From Streptococcus suis (GTDB lineage Bacteria > Bacillota > Bacilli > Lactobacillales > Streptococcaceae), in assembly GCA_002831545.1 (NCBI GenBank), contig CP025095.1, forward strand, positions 558,001 to 622,000: a stretch of DNA of 64,000 nucleotides. The letters are read 5' to 3'. The position numbers were made by a program, and so were the translations under genes. Shown here piece after piece: positions 26,625 to 36,244 of this stretch (positions are counted from its first letter, which is position 1; each line of letters begins with the position of its first letter). The notes below the pieces were generated by a model. The model saw only the letters and a list, made by a program, of their open reading frames with translations. It was not told where the DNA came from and ran no database searches.

Positions 26625-27882
26625 AATGTTCTCTCATTTTTGCTAATAAGTTTTGAGCAGTTTCTAGGTTGCTGTGCTTTTCTTTCCGCAGGAGTTGGGC
26701 TAGTTGATCTACTTCATGCTCCTCGGCGCCAGCAAGTAGCGCTAGGGATTTTGCGTGGAGCTTCATGTGACCAGCCTGAATCCCTGAAGTAACAAGAGCA
26801 CGCAGGGCAGCAAAGTTCTGACAGAGACCGACAGAAGCGATGATAGAAGCTAATTGGCGTGCCTTTGGTTGTTGGAGAAGGTCAAAAGCGACTGTTACCT
26901 TTGGATTGAGGCCGATAGAGCCACCGACGGAGGCAATCGGAAGAGGTAGGGTGATGGAGCCGACCAAGTGCTCGCCATCAATGGACCAAGTAGAAAGCCC
27001 CTTGTATTGCCCATCACGGCTGGCATAAGCATGGGCTCCGGCTTCGACTGCCCGCCAGTCATTTCCTGTAGCGATAACGACAGCATCTATACCATTAAAA
27101 ATCCCTTTGTTATGTGTCGCAGCACGATAAGGGTCCACTTGCGCCAGTTTGCTTGCCAGGGCTATTTTTTGAGCAGTTTCTTGAGCAATGGCAGAGCTGG
27201 TAGCCAGACTAGAGATGGCAATATGGCATTGGGCGGTGATCAGTGACTCTGTTGCATAGTTGGAGAGGATTCCCATCAAAGCCTGTCCCTTGCTGAGCTC
27301 TTCTAAGTCATCCTTAACAGCTTCTAACATGTTATTGAGGATATTGGCTCCCATGGCTTCTTGTACATCAACCTGAAGATAGACAATCAAAAACTCATCC
27401 TTACTCTCAACAGTCAATTCTCTTGCACCGCCCCCTCGTTTGACAATGGAAGGGTGCGCTTGATTGGCAGTTTCTAAAATACTCTCCTTCTGGTCAAGAA
27501 TCGCCTGGGTCGCTCTGCTATGGTCCGAAATATCGTAGAGAGCAACTTGTCCAATCATGATACGGTTGTGAATAGTCGTTGTAAAACCGCCAGATTTAGC
27601 GATGATTTTGGCTCCGAAAGATGCAGCTGCAACCACAGAAGGTTCTTCAGTAACCATCGGTACAGAGTAAGTTTGTCCATCCACTAGAAGTTCTGGAAGT
27701 ACAGAAAAAGGTAAGGAAAACGTTCCTAGATGATTTTCTGCCATCTTTCCCGCAATTGCTTCTGGCAGGTTTTCGTCTTTGTATAGAATGTCTAAGCTAT
27801 CTTCGGATAGGGAACGATTCTGACGGAGAATATCAATGCGCTCTTGGCGTGATTTTTTATAAAATCCGGAAAAAGTTGACAT
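26596..27882 (-). CDS. mvaA: Hydroxymethylglutaryl-CoA reductase, class II
   Basis: Reduces HMG-CoA to mevalonate, the committed step of the mevalonate pathway. 428 residues. Motifs: MAENHLGTFSLP (substrate loop), EAMGANILNNMLE, catalytic lysine/histidine region RAATHNKG, and a Gly-rich PIASVGGSIG. The last nine residues (WEWERTRPR) and the stop codon are encoded by the modular repeat, so the C-terminus differs from the ancestral one. ATG 27882 has GAAAGAGGAA upstream. It follows mvaS with an intervening hairpin. Confidence 0.96.
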   Translation of the reverse strand: MSTFSGFYKKSRQERIDILRQNRSLSEDSLDILYKDENLPEAIAGKMAENHLGTFSLPFSVLPELLVDGQTYSVPMVTEEPSVVAAASFGAKIIAKSGGFTTTIHNRIMIGQVALYDISDHSRATQAILDQKESILETANQAHPSIVKRGGGARELTVESKDEFLIVYLQVDVQEAMGANILNNMLEAVKDDLEELSKGQALMGILSNYATESLITAQCHIAISSLATSSAIAQETAQKIALASKLAQVDPYRAATHNKGIFNGIDAVVIATGNDWRAVEAGAHAYASRDGQYKGLSTWSIDGEHLVGSITLPLPIASVGGSIGLNPKVTVAFDLLQQPKARQLASIIASVGLCQNFAALRALVTSGIQAGHMKLHAKSLALLAGAEEHEVDQLAQLLRKEKHSNLETAQNLLAKMREHWEWERTRPR

Positions 27883-27902
27883 AGGTTCCTCTTTCTATAG
27901 GA

Positions 27903-27934
27903 AAGCGCCCCTTGGTGAGAGCCAAAGGGCGCCG
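27903..27934 (-). terminator. Intercistronic hairpin between mvaS and mvaA
   Basis: On the minus strand GGCGCCCTTTGG / CCAAGGGGCGC with a six-base loop, then only three T. It lies between the mvaS stop and the mvaA ribosome site. It may be a partial terminator or an mRNA-stabilising structure that sets the mvaA to mvaS ratio. Confidence 0.65.
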
Positions 27935-27943
27935 TTTTGGCTT

Positions 27944-29098
27944 TTATTTACGATAGATACGTTTGTGATTATCCACTTTGATAAGGGCAAAGGGACTTTG
28001 GTCTTCTGGTAGGTCAAGGGATGAACAAGTTTCATCAAGTGTAATTTCTTCAAAGAAGACTTGTTCGTATTCCTTAACGCTGAGTTTTGTACGCTGATTG
28101 AGTTGTTCTAAACGATTTTCTTGTAAGTGGTCGCGATAACCTTCAACGAGTTGACCGCTGAAAATTTCACAGACAGCGCCGCTACCATAGCTATAAAAGA
28201 GGATTTGATCCCCTGTCTCTAACGCTCTGCTATTTTCCAAAAGGGAAAGAAGAGAGAGGAAGATAGAGCCAGTGTAGATGTTGCCGACGACTTTATTATA
28301 GACGATAGCTTCCTGGAAACGTTCTGTCAAGCGACTAAGAGTTTCTTCATCCTGAGCAATAGCTTGCAGTCCTTTAAGACCTTGTTTGGAGAAAGGGATA
28401 TGCAAGCACATGGCAGCAAAATCGTTGAGGGTTTTGCCTGTTTTTTGTTGATAGTAGTCGAAAGTTGTCGTCAAGCAATCGGTGTACTGTTCAGTTGAAA
28501 ATTTACCATCAACACGTGGATATTTGTCGTAGTTGGGACGCCAGAAGTCGTAGATGTCACGTGTCTGGCAGACATTATCATTGTTGAGGACCAAAATTCG
28601 TGGGTTTGCGGTTACTAACATGGCAACTGCACCAGCACCTTGGGTAGGTTCACCGCCAGAAGCGACTCCATATTTTGCAATATCACTAGCAATGACTAGG
28701 ACTTTTGATTCTGGGAATTGAGCGATATGGCTTTTGGCAAGACTTAGTCCAGCCGTTGCACCGTAACAAGCCTCCTTCATCTCGATGGAGCGAGCGAAGG
28801 GCTGAATACCGAGTAATCCATGAATGGTTACGGCAGCAGCCTTACTTTGATCTACGCTAGATTCTGTGCCGACAATAACCATGTCAATGGTTTGTTTATC
28901 TTCTTCTGTCAGAATGGCTTCGGCAGCCTTTGCCCCAAGACTGATAATATCTTGAGTGACAGGAGCTACAGCCATTTCAGACTGAAGAAGACCAATCTTA
29001 AATTTATTTGGGTCCACATTGCGGGCTTGGGCTAAATCAGCCAAATCTAAAACATAATCGGGTGCCGCAAATCCGATTTTATCAATACCGATGTTCAT
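27944..29098 (-). CDS. mvaS: Hydroxymethylglutaryl-CoA synthase
   Basis: Condenses acetyl-CoA with acetoacetyl-CoA to HMG-CoA. 384 residues. Catalytic Cys in MKEACYGATAGL, His in CLHIPFSKQG, and the N-terminal Glu in VGTESSVDQSKA. ATG 29098 (MNIGIDKIGF) has AAAGGATAT upstream. A longer open frame reaches 29143 but overlaps the region just after the thiolase stop and lacks support. Second gene of the thiolase-mvaS-mvaA block. Confidence 0.96.
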   Translation of the reverse strand: MNIGIDKIGFAAPDYVLDLADLAQARNVDPNKFKIGLLQSEMAVAPVTQDIISLGAKAAEAILTEEDKQTIDMVIVGTESSVDQSKAAAVTIHGLLGIQPFARSIEMKEACYGATAGLSLAKSHIAQFPESKVLVIASDIAKYGVASGGEPTQGAGAVAMLVTANPRILVLNNDNVCQTRDIYDFWRPNYDKYPRVDGKFSTEQYTDCLTTTFDYYQQKTGKTLNDFAAMCLHIPFSKQGLKGLQAIAQDEETLSRLTERFQEAIVYNKVVGNIYTGSIFLSLLSLLENSRALETGDQILFYSYGSGAVCEIFSGQLVEGYRDHLQENRLEQLNQRTKLSVKEYEQVFFEEITLDETCSSLDLPEDQSPFALIKVDNHKRIYRK

Positions 29099-29126
29099 AA
29101 TATATCCTTTGTGTACAAATGATAGG

Positions 29127-30311
29127 TTAACTTGTTTGCGCATTGGAAACGATTAGGGAGATGCCTTGACCGCCTCCGATACAAAGTGAGCAAAGACCAA
29201 GCTCTTTTTCTTGCTTGATTAATTCGTGAATCAGAGTGACTAGGATTCGACTACCACTAGCTCCGATTGGATGTCCAAGGGCGATAGCACCACCATTGAC
29301 ATTGACTTTTGCAGGATCAATGCCGAGTTGTTTGACAACTGGAATTGATTGGGCTGCAAATGCCTCGTTGAGTTCGAATAGATCGATATCCTCGACTGTT
29401 TTATTCAGTTTTTGTAGCGCTTTTTGGCTAGCAGTAATAGGTCCAAGCCCCATCAATGCGGGATCTAAACCGCTTGTTGCGTATGCCTCAATATAGGCGA
29501 GTGGCTGGATATTTAGCTCACTGGCTTTTTCATCAGACATGAGTACCAAGACAGCACAGCCGTCGTTGATGCCAGAAGCATTGGCTGCGGTGACGGTTCC
29601 ATCCTTTTTAAAAGATGGCCGAAGTGTTGACAATTTTTCAATTGGCGTCAGACGAGGGTACTCATCTGTGGCAAAAATAGTTTCGCCTTTCCGATTTTTT
29701 AATCTAATAGGAACAATTTCGTCAACAAATCTTCCCTCAGCAATAGCTTTCGCAGCCTTCTCTTGGCTACTGTATGTAAAAGCATCTTGCTCTGCGCGAC
29801 TGACTTGATAGTGTTCAGCAACATTTTCTGCAGTAATGCCCATGTGATAGTTGTTGAAAGCATCTGTTAGACCGTCTGTCAGCATAGAATCTTCTAGAGT
29901 AATATGACCAAATTTACTACCAAACCGGCTAGTTTTAGATAGATAAGGTGCCTGGCTCATGATTTCAATGCCCCCAGCCACAACTACATCATTGTCACCG
30001 AGAAGGATTGATTGTGTGGCAAGAAGGACTGATTTGAGACCGGAACCACAGACTTTATTGACTACATAGGCAGAGGCTGTCTGAGGAATGCCTGCACGAA
30101 TAGCAATTTGACGTGCAATATTTTGTCCTTGTCCTGCTGAAAGAACATTTCCGAAGATAACTTCATCAACGCTGTCTGCAGGGATGTTTTTATTAGCTAA
30201 GGCTGTTTCGAGGACTTGCGCCCCTAAATCAGCGATTTCAATATCTTTCAGACTGCCTCCGAAGCTGCCGATAGCAGAACGATAGGCAGACACGATAGCT
30301 ACTTTTTTCAT
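29127..30311 (-). CDS. Acetyl-CoA acetyltransferase (thiolase)
   Basis: Makes acetoacetyl-CoA, the input to HMG-CoA synthase. 394 residues. Catalytic Cys in VNKVCGSGLKS, the GGAIALGHPIGASG histidine motif, and the C-terminal Cys in CIGGGQG. Promoter-proximal gene of the upper mevalonate operon: 28 nt separate its stop from the mvaS start. Often named atoB, thiL or phaA in relatives, so the symbol is left open. Confidence 0.95.
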   Translation of the reverse strand: MKKVAIVSAYRSAIGSFGGSLKDIEIADLGAQVLETALANKNIPADSVDEVIFGNVLSAGQGQNIARQIAIRAGIPQTASAYVVNKVCGSGLKSVLLATQSILLGDNDVVVAGGIEIMSQAPYLSKTSRFGSKFGHITLEDSMLTDGLTDAFNNYHMGITAENVAEHYQVSRAEQDAFTYSSQEKAAKAIAEGRFVDEIVPIRLKNRKGETIFATDEYPRLTPIEKLSTLRPSFKKDGTVTAANASGINDGCAVLVLMSDEKASELNIQPLAYIEAYATSGLDPALMGLGPITASQKALQKLNKTVEDIDLFELNEAFAAQSIPVVKQLGIDPAKVNVNGGAIALGHPIGASGSRILVTLIHELIKQEKELGLCSLCIGGGQGISLIVSNAQTS

Positions 30312-30536
30312 GATAACTCCTATAGTGGTATCGTTTTGAACTGTCGTGTTCAGCCTTACTATTATACCATTATTTTGTATTTTTTCTAAGAAGAAAGATA
30401 GGTCTAGAGACTGAATTTACATGAAAGAGTAATGAAAGCGTACACAGATTGTGGAAAGGCTGGCATTTTTTTACCTTTTCGTGTAAAATAGAGAAGTATA
30501 AGAGGGAAACCTCAAAATTTAAAGGAGAATCCATAA

Positions 30537-31229
30537 ATGGTAAAATTGGTTTTTGCTCGCCATGGTGAGTCTGAATGGAACAAAGCTAACCTTTTCACTG
30601 GTTGGGCTGATGTTGATTTGTCTGAAAAAGGTACACAACAAGCAATCGATGCAGGTAAATTGATCAAAGAAGCAGGTATCGAATTTGACCTTGCTTTCAC
30701 ATCTGTATTGAAACGTGCTATCAAGACTACAAACTTGGCTCTTGAAGCTGCAGATCAATTGTGGGTACCAGTTGAAAAATCATGGCGTTTGAACGAACGT
30801 CACTACGGTGGTTTGACTGGCTTGAACAAAGCTGAAGCAGCTGCTGAATTTGGTGATGAGCAAGTTCACATCTGGCGTCGTTCTTATGATACTTTGCCAC
30901 CAGAAATGGCTAAAGATCATAAGTATTCAGCACACACTGACCGTCGCTATGCACACCTTGATGATTCAGTTATTCCAGATGCAGAAAACTTGAAAGTAAC
31001 GCTTGAGCGTGCCCTTCCATTCTGGGAAGATAAAATTGCTCCAGCATTGAAAGACGGTAAAAATGTATTCGTAGGTGCACACGGTAACTCAATCCGTGCC
31101 CTTGTAAAACACATCAAACAATTGTCTGATGACGAAATCATGGATGTGGAAATTCCAAACTTCCCACCACTTGTATTCGAATTGGATGAAAACTTGAACA
31201 TTGTGAAAGAGTACTACTTGGAAGCATAA
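30537..31229 (+). CDS. gpmA: 2,3-bisphosphoglycerate-dependent phosphoglycerate mutase
   Basis: Glycolytic isomerisation of 3- and 2-phosphoglycerate. 230 residues. Phospho-His motif ARHGESEWN, the substrate loop [13 protein letters not shown], and second histidine in [18 protein letters not shown] precedes the ATG. An extended -10 TGTAAAAT lies at about 30482. Codon use is strongly biased (GAA, AAA, CTT, GGT), consistent with high expression. Confidence 0.97.
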
Positions 31230-31239
31230 TTCATTTAAG

Positions 31240-31263
31240 GCCTGAGTTCGCTCAGGCTTTTTT
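31240..31263 (+). terminator. gpmA terminator
   Basis: GCCTGAG / CTCAGGC stem with TTCG loop and six T. Confidence 0.9.
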
Positions 31264-31334
31264 AGTTTTGAATATCGGATTTTTCATAGAGAGTATGGTA
31301 TACTGGTGGTATTAAATGGTAGGAGGAATTTATT

Positions 31335-31718
31335 ATGGCAAGTAAAAAAATGTTGCACGCTTGTTTGCGTGTTGAGAATTTAGAAGCATCGCAAAAGTTC
31401 TATGAAGAAGGGTTTGGCTTTAAAGAAACCCGTCGCAAGGACTATCCAGAGCACAAGTTTACCTTGGTTTACTTAGCACTTGAAGGAGATGACTTTGAGA
31501 TTGAATTGACCTACAATTATGATCATGGTCCCTATATCGTAGGCGACGGTTTCTCGCATCTAGCTCTTTCTTCAGATGATTTAGAAGGTGATAATGCTAA
31601 GCATAAGGAGCTGGGCTATCCAACGACAGACATCAAGGGCTTGCCAGGAAGTCCAGGTCGTTATTATTTTGTGACAGATCCAGATGGCTACCGTGTGGAA
31701 GTCATTCGTGCAGATTAA
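31335..31718 (+). CDS. gloA: Lactoylglutathione lyase (glyoxalase I) family protein
   Basis: 127-residue vicinal-oxygen-chelate protein. Metal ligands fit glyoxalase I: His near the N-terminus (LHACLRVENLEAS), Glu in FEIELTYN, His in FSHLALSSDD and Glu in GYRVEVIR. It detoxifies methylglyoxal or a related aldehyde; streptococci do make glutathione or import it. The start has AGGAGGA. A terminator lies at about 31723-31747. Confidence 0.9.
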   Translation: MASKKMLHACLRVENLEASQKFYEEGFGFKETRRKDYPEHKFTLVYLALEGDDFEIELTYNYDHGPYIVGDGFSHLALSSDDLEGDNAKHKELGYPTTDIKGLPGSPGRYYFVTDPDGYRVEVIRAD

Positions 31719-31722
31719 TTTA

Positions 31723-31747
31723 GAAAAGATTGCCTAGGCAGTCTTTT
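31723..31747 (+). terminator. gloA terminator
   Basis: AGATTGCC / GGCAGTCT stem (G-U pair) and five T. Confidence 0.8.
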
Positions 31748-31807
31748 TCTTTTCAAAAAAAATCAGAAATGGCAGAAGGGAGGGAATTAGAAAGCAAATC
31801 AATTATT

Positions 31808-31912
31808 TATACTCAATGAAAATCAAAAGTAGCCCAGGAAACGAAGCCGAAGATAGAACTGGAGTTCATCAAGGCTCTTGACAATGGATAATTTTGATTT
31901 TTGAAGAGTATT
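31808..31912 (+). repeat. RUP-like small repeat, full copy
   Basis: 105 bp, colinear with 25679-25785, with the same TATACTCAATG start and GAAGAGTATTA end. It sits between the gloA terminator and the deacetylase gene. Confidence 0.82.
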
Positions 31913-32007
31913 ACCTAATCTTTTTATGAGTTTTTATAGAACTGTCTTGACAAGAGCCTTTAAATGATTTAGCATAGTTTATATATGTTTTGAATGGGAG
32001 GCTGGAG

Positions 32008-33405
32008 ATGAAAAAAGTTAGTTTTTGGTTGGGAATCAACATCGCCTTGCTCGGCATAATGGTAAGTTTGGCTGTATGGTTATTTGCAGGACTTCAAGAA
32101 AGACAGGTTAGTCAGTTTATCGAGGAAAAACAACAAACCATCCTCGCTAAAGGCAAGGGCAAAATTCAAGAGGGAAATATTGATACGACCCATGTTGTGG
32201 CTGCCTTACCTACAGATGATGCAGGTCATGTCTTAGGACCTGTAGAAAGTCGAATGATTTCCTATGTTCAAAGACGCTTTGGTCATAAAAAACCAGCAGG
32301 AAAAATTCAAAAACTGGTCTTTGTTTCATCAATAGAGGGAAAAACAAATTTTAAAAATGTAACAGCTCGTGAAATTCAAGCGGAGCACTATAAAGTAGAC
32401 AACTTGCAAATTAAAAAGCAGGATAAACTCCCGTCTGAGCGTGTGTTGTTGACGCAGGACAATGAATTGTTTACCCTGGAAGATTTATTACCTAATTTAT
32501 CCTCTGCAGCAAGTATCATTGTTGATCATCTAAGAGAAGCCTTACTTGCTCAAGGAATGAAAGAGACTGATGTAGAAGCGATTGTCAAAAAATTTGAAAC
32601 ACTAGACTTAAATGCGATTTCCTTTAGTTATGGAGACAGCCAATTAACCTTACAATTACCAGATGGTTACGGCATCAACCAGTTGGTTCTACCAATTTCA
32701 GATTTGTACCCAGTAGTGAAGAGTGATTATCTAGTAGATGCTGATAAGGTTGGCTATGATGAGTATATGGCTGCACAAGTTGTGGATAAGAAACATTTGA
32801 GACAGGTCGCTCTAACCTTTGATGATGGACCAAATCCGAACACAACACCGGTAGTTTTAGATTTACTGAAAAAATATAATGCCAAAGCAACTTTCTTTGT
32901 TGTTGGTAAGGCTGTAGCTGGGAATGAAGCTATTCTCCGTAGAATGGTAGCGGAAGGGCACGTCATCGCCAATCATACGTGGAATCATCCCAATCTAGTC
33001 ACTATTTCTGGGGAGCAAGTACAGAGAGAAATTCAAGATACACAGGCAGCTATTACTGAAGCTACAGGTATTGTACCAACAATGGTTCGCCCTCCTTATG
33101 GTTCGGTTAACCAGGCTGTTGTCAATCAGATGGGACTTCCATCGATTTATTGGTCGGTCGATTCTAAAGATTGGAAGAGTCGCGATCCACAAGCCATTTT
33201 GAAAGAAATAAAAGAACAGACTTGTCCAGGAAGTATTATCCTAATGCATGATATTCATCAGACAACAGTTGATAGCCTCGAGTCTGTATTGCAATATTTA
33301 ACAGGCGAGGGCTACAATATGGTCACTGTAACAGACTTACTCGCCAGTCCTCTCAATCCTCAATTAATCTATTATTCACAAGAATTATCTGGTCCAGCCC
33401 AGTAA
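32008..33405 (+). CDS. pgdA: Polysaccharide deacetylase, probable peptidoglycan N-acetylglucosamine deacetylase
   Basis: 465 residues: one N-terminal transmembrane anchor (about 5-27), a long extracellular linker domain (to about 260), and a C-terminal NodB domain. The NodB motifs are LTFDDGPNP (catalytic Asp and metal Asp), NHTWNHPNL (metal histidines), RPPYGSVN, and the late IILMHDIHQTT. This is the architecture of streptococcal PgdA, which deacetylates peptidoglycan GlcNAc and raises lysozyme resistance. ATG 32008 is chosen for GGAGGCTGGAG upstream; the longer frame begins at a TTG inside the leader. Confidence 0.9.
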   Translation: MKKVSFWLGINIALLGIMVSLAVWLFAGLQERQVSQFIEEKQQTILAKGKGKIQEGNIDTTHVVAALPTDDAGHVLGPVESRMISYVQRRFGHKKPAGKIQKLVFVSSIEGKTNFKNVTAREIQAEHYKVDNLQIKKQDKLPSERVLLTQDNELFTLEDLLPNLSSAASIIVDHLREALLAQGMKETDVEAIVKKFETLDLNAISFSYGDSQLTLQLPDGYGINQLVLPISDLYPVVKSDYLVDADKVGYDEYMAAQVVDKKHLRQVALTFDDGPNPNTTPVVLDLLKKYNAKATFFVVGKAVAGNEAILRRMVAEGHVIANHTWNHPNLVTISGEQVQREIQDTQAAITEATGIVPTMVRPPYGSVNQAVVNQMGLPSIYWSVDSKDWKSRDPQAILKEIKEQTCPGSIILMHDIHQTTVDSLESVLQYLTGEGYNMVTVTDLLASPLNPQLIYYSQELSGPAQ

Positions 33406-33412
33406 GAATGAT

Positions 33413-33459
33413 AAAAGGCTTAGAATCATGTTAGTAGAAACACTGGTTCTAAGCCTTTT
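33413..33459. terminator. Bidirectional terminator between pgdA and the helicase gene
   Basis: Perfect 13-bp arms AAAAGGCTTAGAA / TTCTAAGCCTTTT with a 21-nt loop, between converging genes. Confidence 0.85.
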
Positions 33460-33471
33460 GCATATTGTTCA

Positions 33472-34554
33472 TTATATTTTGTAGAGCTCTTGATTCTTGA
33501 GAATGACTTCTTGGACGGAGGCATACTTTTTCAATTGTTTTAGTTCGCTAGGACTAGATACTAGGGTGATGACAAGACCTTCCTTGCCCATGCGTCCAGT
33601 ACGTCCAGAACGATGAGTGTAGGCTTCTTGGTCAAAAGGAACTTCAAAGTTGAGGACACATTCTAAGTTATCAATATCAATACCGCGTGCGACCATATCT
33701 GTAGCAAGTAGAAGATTGAGTTCGTGATTCTTGAAACGTTCGATGATGACCTTGCGGAATTTTACGTTGACATCAGAAGCCAATGAAACTGCATTCACAC
33801 CATTATAGAGTAGTTTATCTTCGCTTGCACCAAGGTCTGATAGGCTGTTAAAAAATGCAAGAGCACGAAAATCAGGGATATTGGCGAACTTACGTAGAGT
33901 TTCCAAACGGTCACGCTTATCTACCATCATATAGCAATGTTGGATATTATCCAATTTCTGCTCAGATAAATCAATGCTTTCAATGTCCTCAGCAATTTTT
34001 TGACGGTCAAATTTAGCTGTTGCACTCATGTAGATTAACTGGTGGTCACGAGGTACATAGTTGATAATCTTTTCAACAAACTGATATTGAGAATCGGAGA
34101 ATAGCTGATCAAACTCATCTAGGACGATGGTATTGACATTCATCATCTTGATTTTTTTCAATTTAATCAACTCGAAAATACGACCAGGTGTTCCAATCAG
34201 GATTTCTGGTCCTTTTTTTAGTCGCTCAATCTGGCGTTTTTGACTGGAACCAGACAAGAATAGTTGAGCAGTCAGCCCAATTGTTTCCGACCAAGTCTTA
34301 CAAACATCAAATATTTGACCAGCCAGCTCTGTATTTGGTGCGAGGATGAGCAATTGTTGAGCTTTTTTAGGAGTTAGGGCTAATAGACTAGGCCAGAGGT
34401 AGGCAAGGGTTTTTCCTGTACCTGTTGGGCTGATAGCTAGAAGGGACTTGCCGTTTGCAATAGGCTCAAAGGCCTGGACTTGGATAGGAGTAAAGTCCTC
34501 AAAGCCAAGTAGGGTAAGCTGGTCCGTCCAGCTGGAGGGAAATTTAGATTTCAT
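33472..34554 (-). CDS. DEAD-box-type RNA helicase with DEFD motif
   Basis: 360 residues, the minimal two-RecA helicase core with no C-terminal extension. Q motif GFEDFTPIQVQAF, Walker A SPTGTGKT, motif II as VLDEFDQLF (DEFD where DEAD is usual), SAT as MSATAKF, and motifs V/VI ATDMVARGIDI and HRSGRTGRMG. It should unwind RNA in ribosome assembly or decay. The shortened size and DEFD box mark it as a divergent streptococcal member. The start codon overlaps the end of the upstream oxidoreductase gene by 11 nt, so they are co-transcribed. Confidence 0.9.
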   Translation of the reverse strand: MKSKFPSSWTDQLTLLGFEDFTPIQVQAFEPIANGKSLLAISPTGTGKTLAYLWPSLLALTPKKAQQLLILAPNTELAGQIFDVCKTWSETIGLTAQLFLSGSSQKRQIERLKKGPEILIGTPGRIFELIKLKKIKMMNVNTIVLDEFDQLFSDSQYQFVEKIINYVPRDHQLIYMSATAKFDRQKIAEDIESIDLSEQKLDNIQHCYMMVDKRDRLETLRKFANIPDFRALAFFNSLSDLGASEDKLLYNGVNAVSLASDVNVKFRKVIIERFKNHELNLLLATDMVARGIDIDNLECVLNFEVPFDQEAYTHRSGRTGRMGKEGLVITLVSSPSELKQLKKYASVQEVILKNQELYKI

Positions 34555-35530
34555 TGTTATCCGCCTTAAAGATTATTCCTGCGTCTTGACGCATGGTGTA
34601 AAGTGTTTGATGGACGCTTTCTGCCACATCCAGCCATTCATTGGCTAGGTCGTGATTGCCTGTCTGTATAGCTTGGGCAATGGCTTGTACCTCTTCCAGC
34701 ATAGCATCTTCCTGAGCTCGGATAGGTAGGACTACTTGGCTACCATCATGTTTTGTGAAAATAGCAGAGCTGATATGCTGGCAGGCGTTGAGGGTGAGAG
34801 TTCCCTCACTGGTATATATTTCGCTTGGTAGATTGCTAGTGATATTTTTTCCAGCCTGAATACTTACTAGAAAATCATTATAAGTCAGTTGCCCAGTCCC
34901 ATTCAAATCAATGGATGAAGGGAGTTGTTGAGCAGTGTATCGGGCTGCATTTGGTCTGCCAAAGAGGCCAATGGCAGTATAGAGGGTATAGATACCCAGA
35001 TCCATTAAGGCTCCGCCTGAAAAATCAGTTGAAAAGATATTTGGGGTCTGTCCTGCCAAGAGGTCAGGCATTTTGGAAGAGTATTTGGCATAGGAGAAGT
35101 TGGCCCCAAAAACAGTCTTATCCTTCAAGAAGTCCCTAATAATAGCGATGGCTTCCTCGTGGTAATTGCGGGCAGCTTCAAATAGGAAGACACCATTTTC
35201 CTTGGCAATCTGACGAAGTTGGGCCAATTCTTGAGGTGTGGACACCATAGGCTTTTCAACGATAGCGTGTTTGCCGGCCTTGAGAACAGCTTTTGCATGT
35301 TCAAAATGCAGGGCATTTGGACTGGCAATATAGACCAAGTCAATCGGTGCAGAAAGGAATTTTATCCATTCTGTGTATAATTTTACATTTTCGTAATTTG
35401 TTGAAAATGACATAGCTGTTTCCAGTTTTCTTGAAAATATCGCTGATAATTGAAGATATTTACTCAAATGAGCGGAGGAAATGAACTTGTGACTGATGTC
35501 TGAGGTACCAATAATACCAAAATTTAGCAT
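34544..35530 (-). CDS. Gfo/Idh/MocA family oxidoreductase
   Basis: 328 residues. N-terminal Rossmann NAD(P)-binding domain (FGIIGTSDISHKF), then the family's EKP motif in HAIVEKPMVST at about residues 90-100. The C-terminal substrate domain has LMDLGIYTLY. It resembles dehydrogenases of sugars or inositol derivatives; the substrate is not assignable. No sugar-transport genes are adjacent; it shares an operon with the helicase. Divergent from udk. Confidence 0.88.
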   Translation of the reverse strand: MLNFGIIGTSDISHKFISSAHLSKYLQLSAIFSRKLETAMSFSTNYENVKLYTEWIKFLSAPIDLVYIASPNALHFEHAKAVLKAGKHAIVEKPMVSTPQELAQLRQIAKENGVFLFEAARNYHEEAIAIIRDFLKDKTVFGANFSYAKYSSKMPDLLAGQTPNIFSTDFSGGALMDLGIYTLYTAIGLFGRPNAARYTAQQLPSSIDLNGTGQLTYNDFLVSIQAGKNITSNLPSEIYTSEGTLTLNACQHISSAIFTKHDGSQVVLPIRAQEDAMLEEVQAIAQAIQTGNHDLANEWLDVAESVHQTLYTMRQDAGIIFKADNNEI

Positions 35531-35613
35531 AAATTCTCATTTCTTTATGTGTTATCCTTTCCATTATACCATGTTTCATGGTAAAATAGTATTGAAAATA
35601 GAAGGAGATGATG

Positions 35614-36243
35614 ATGACTCAGAAACCCATTATTATTGGCGTAACCGGCGGATCTGGGGGTGGCAAGACAAGTGTGTCGCGTGCCATTCTGGATAATTTC
35701 CCAAATGCTCGCATATCAATGATTGAACACGATTCTTACTATAAGAATCAGTCACACCTAACCTTTGAAGAACGGATATTGACCAATTATGACCATCCAC
35801 TGGCTTTTGATACGGATTTGATGATTTATCATATCAGTGAGCTATTAGCAGGACGTTCAGTGGATATTCCGATTTATGATTACACTCAGCACACACGTTC
35901 AGAGAAGACCTATCGTCAGGAACCACAAGATGTATTTATTGTGGAAGGTATTTTAGTATTGGAAGACAAACGGTTGCGGGATTTAATGGATATTAAGATA
36001 TTCGTCGATACTGATGACGATATTCGTATCATTCGCCGCATTAAGAGAGACATGGAAGAGCGTGGCCGTAGCTTAGATAGTATCATTGAGCAGTACACCT
36101 CGGTGGTGAAACCAATGTATCACCAGTTTATCGAGCCAACCAAGCGCTATGCAGATATCGTCATTCCTGAAGGCGTCAGCAACGTTGTAGCCATCGACTT
36201 GATTAACACCAAGGTGGAGAGTATATTAAGAGAGCGTGGTTAA
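35614..36243 (+). CDS. udk: Uridine kinase
   Basis: Phosphorylates uridine and cytidine in pyrimidine salvage. 209 residues from ATG 35614. P-loop [14 protein letters not shown] near residue 10, then HDSYYK, the YDHP substrate loop and the lid [12 protein letters not shown]. Three ATG codons are in tandem (35608, 35611, 35614). AAGGAG abuts the first one, so the third has the usual spacing and is preferred. An extended -10 TGGTAAAAT lies at about 35578. Followed without gap by a PadR-type gene. Confidence 0.95.
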
Positions 36244-36244
36244 G

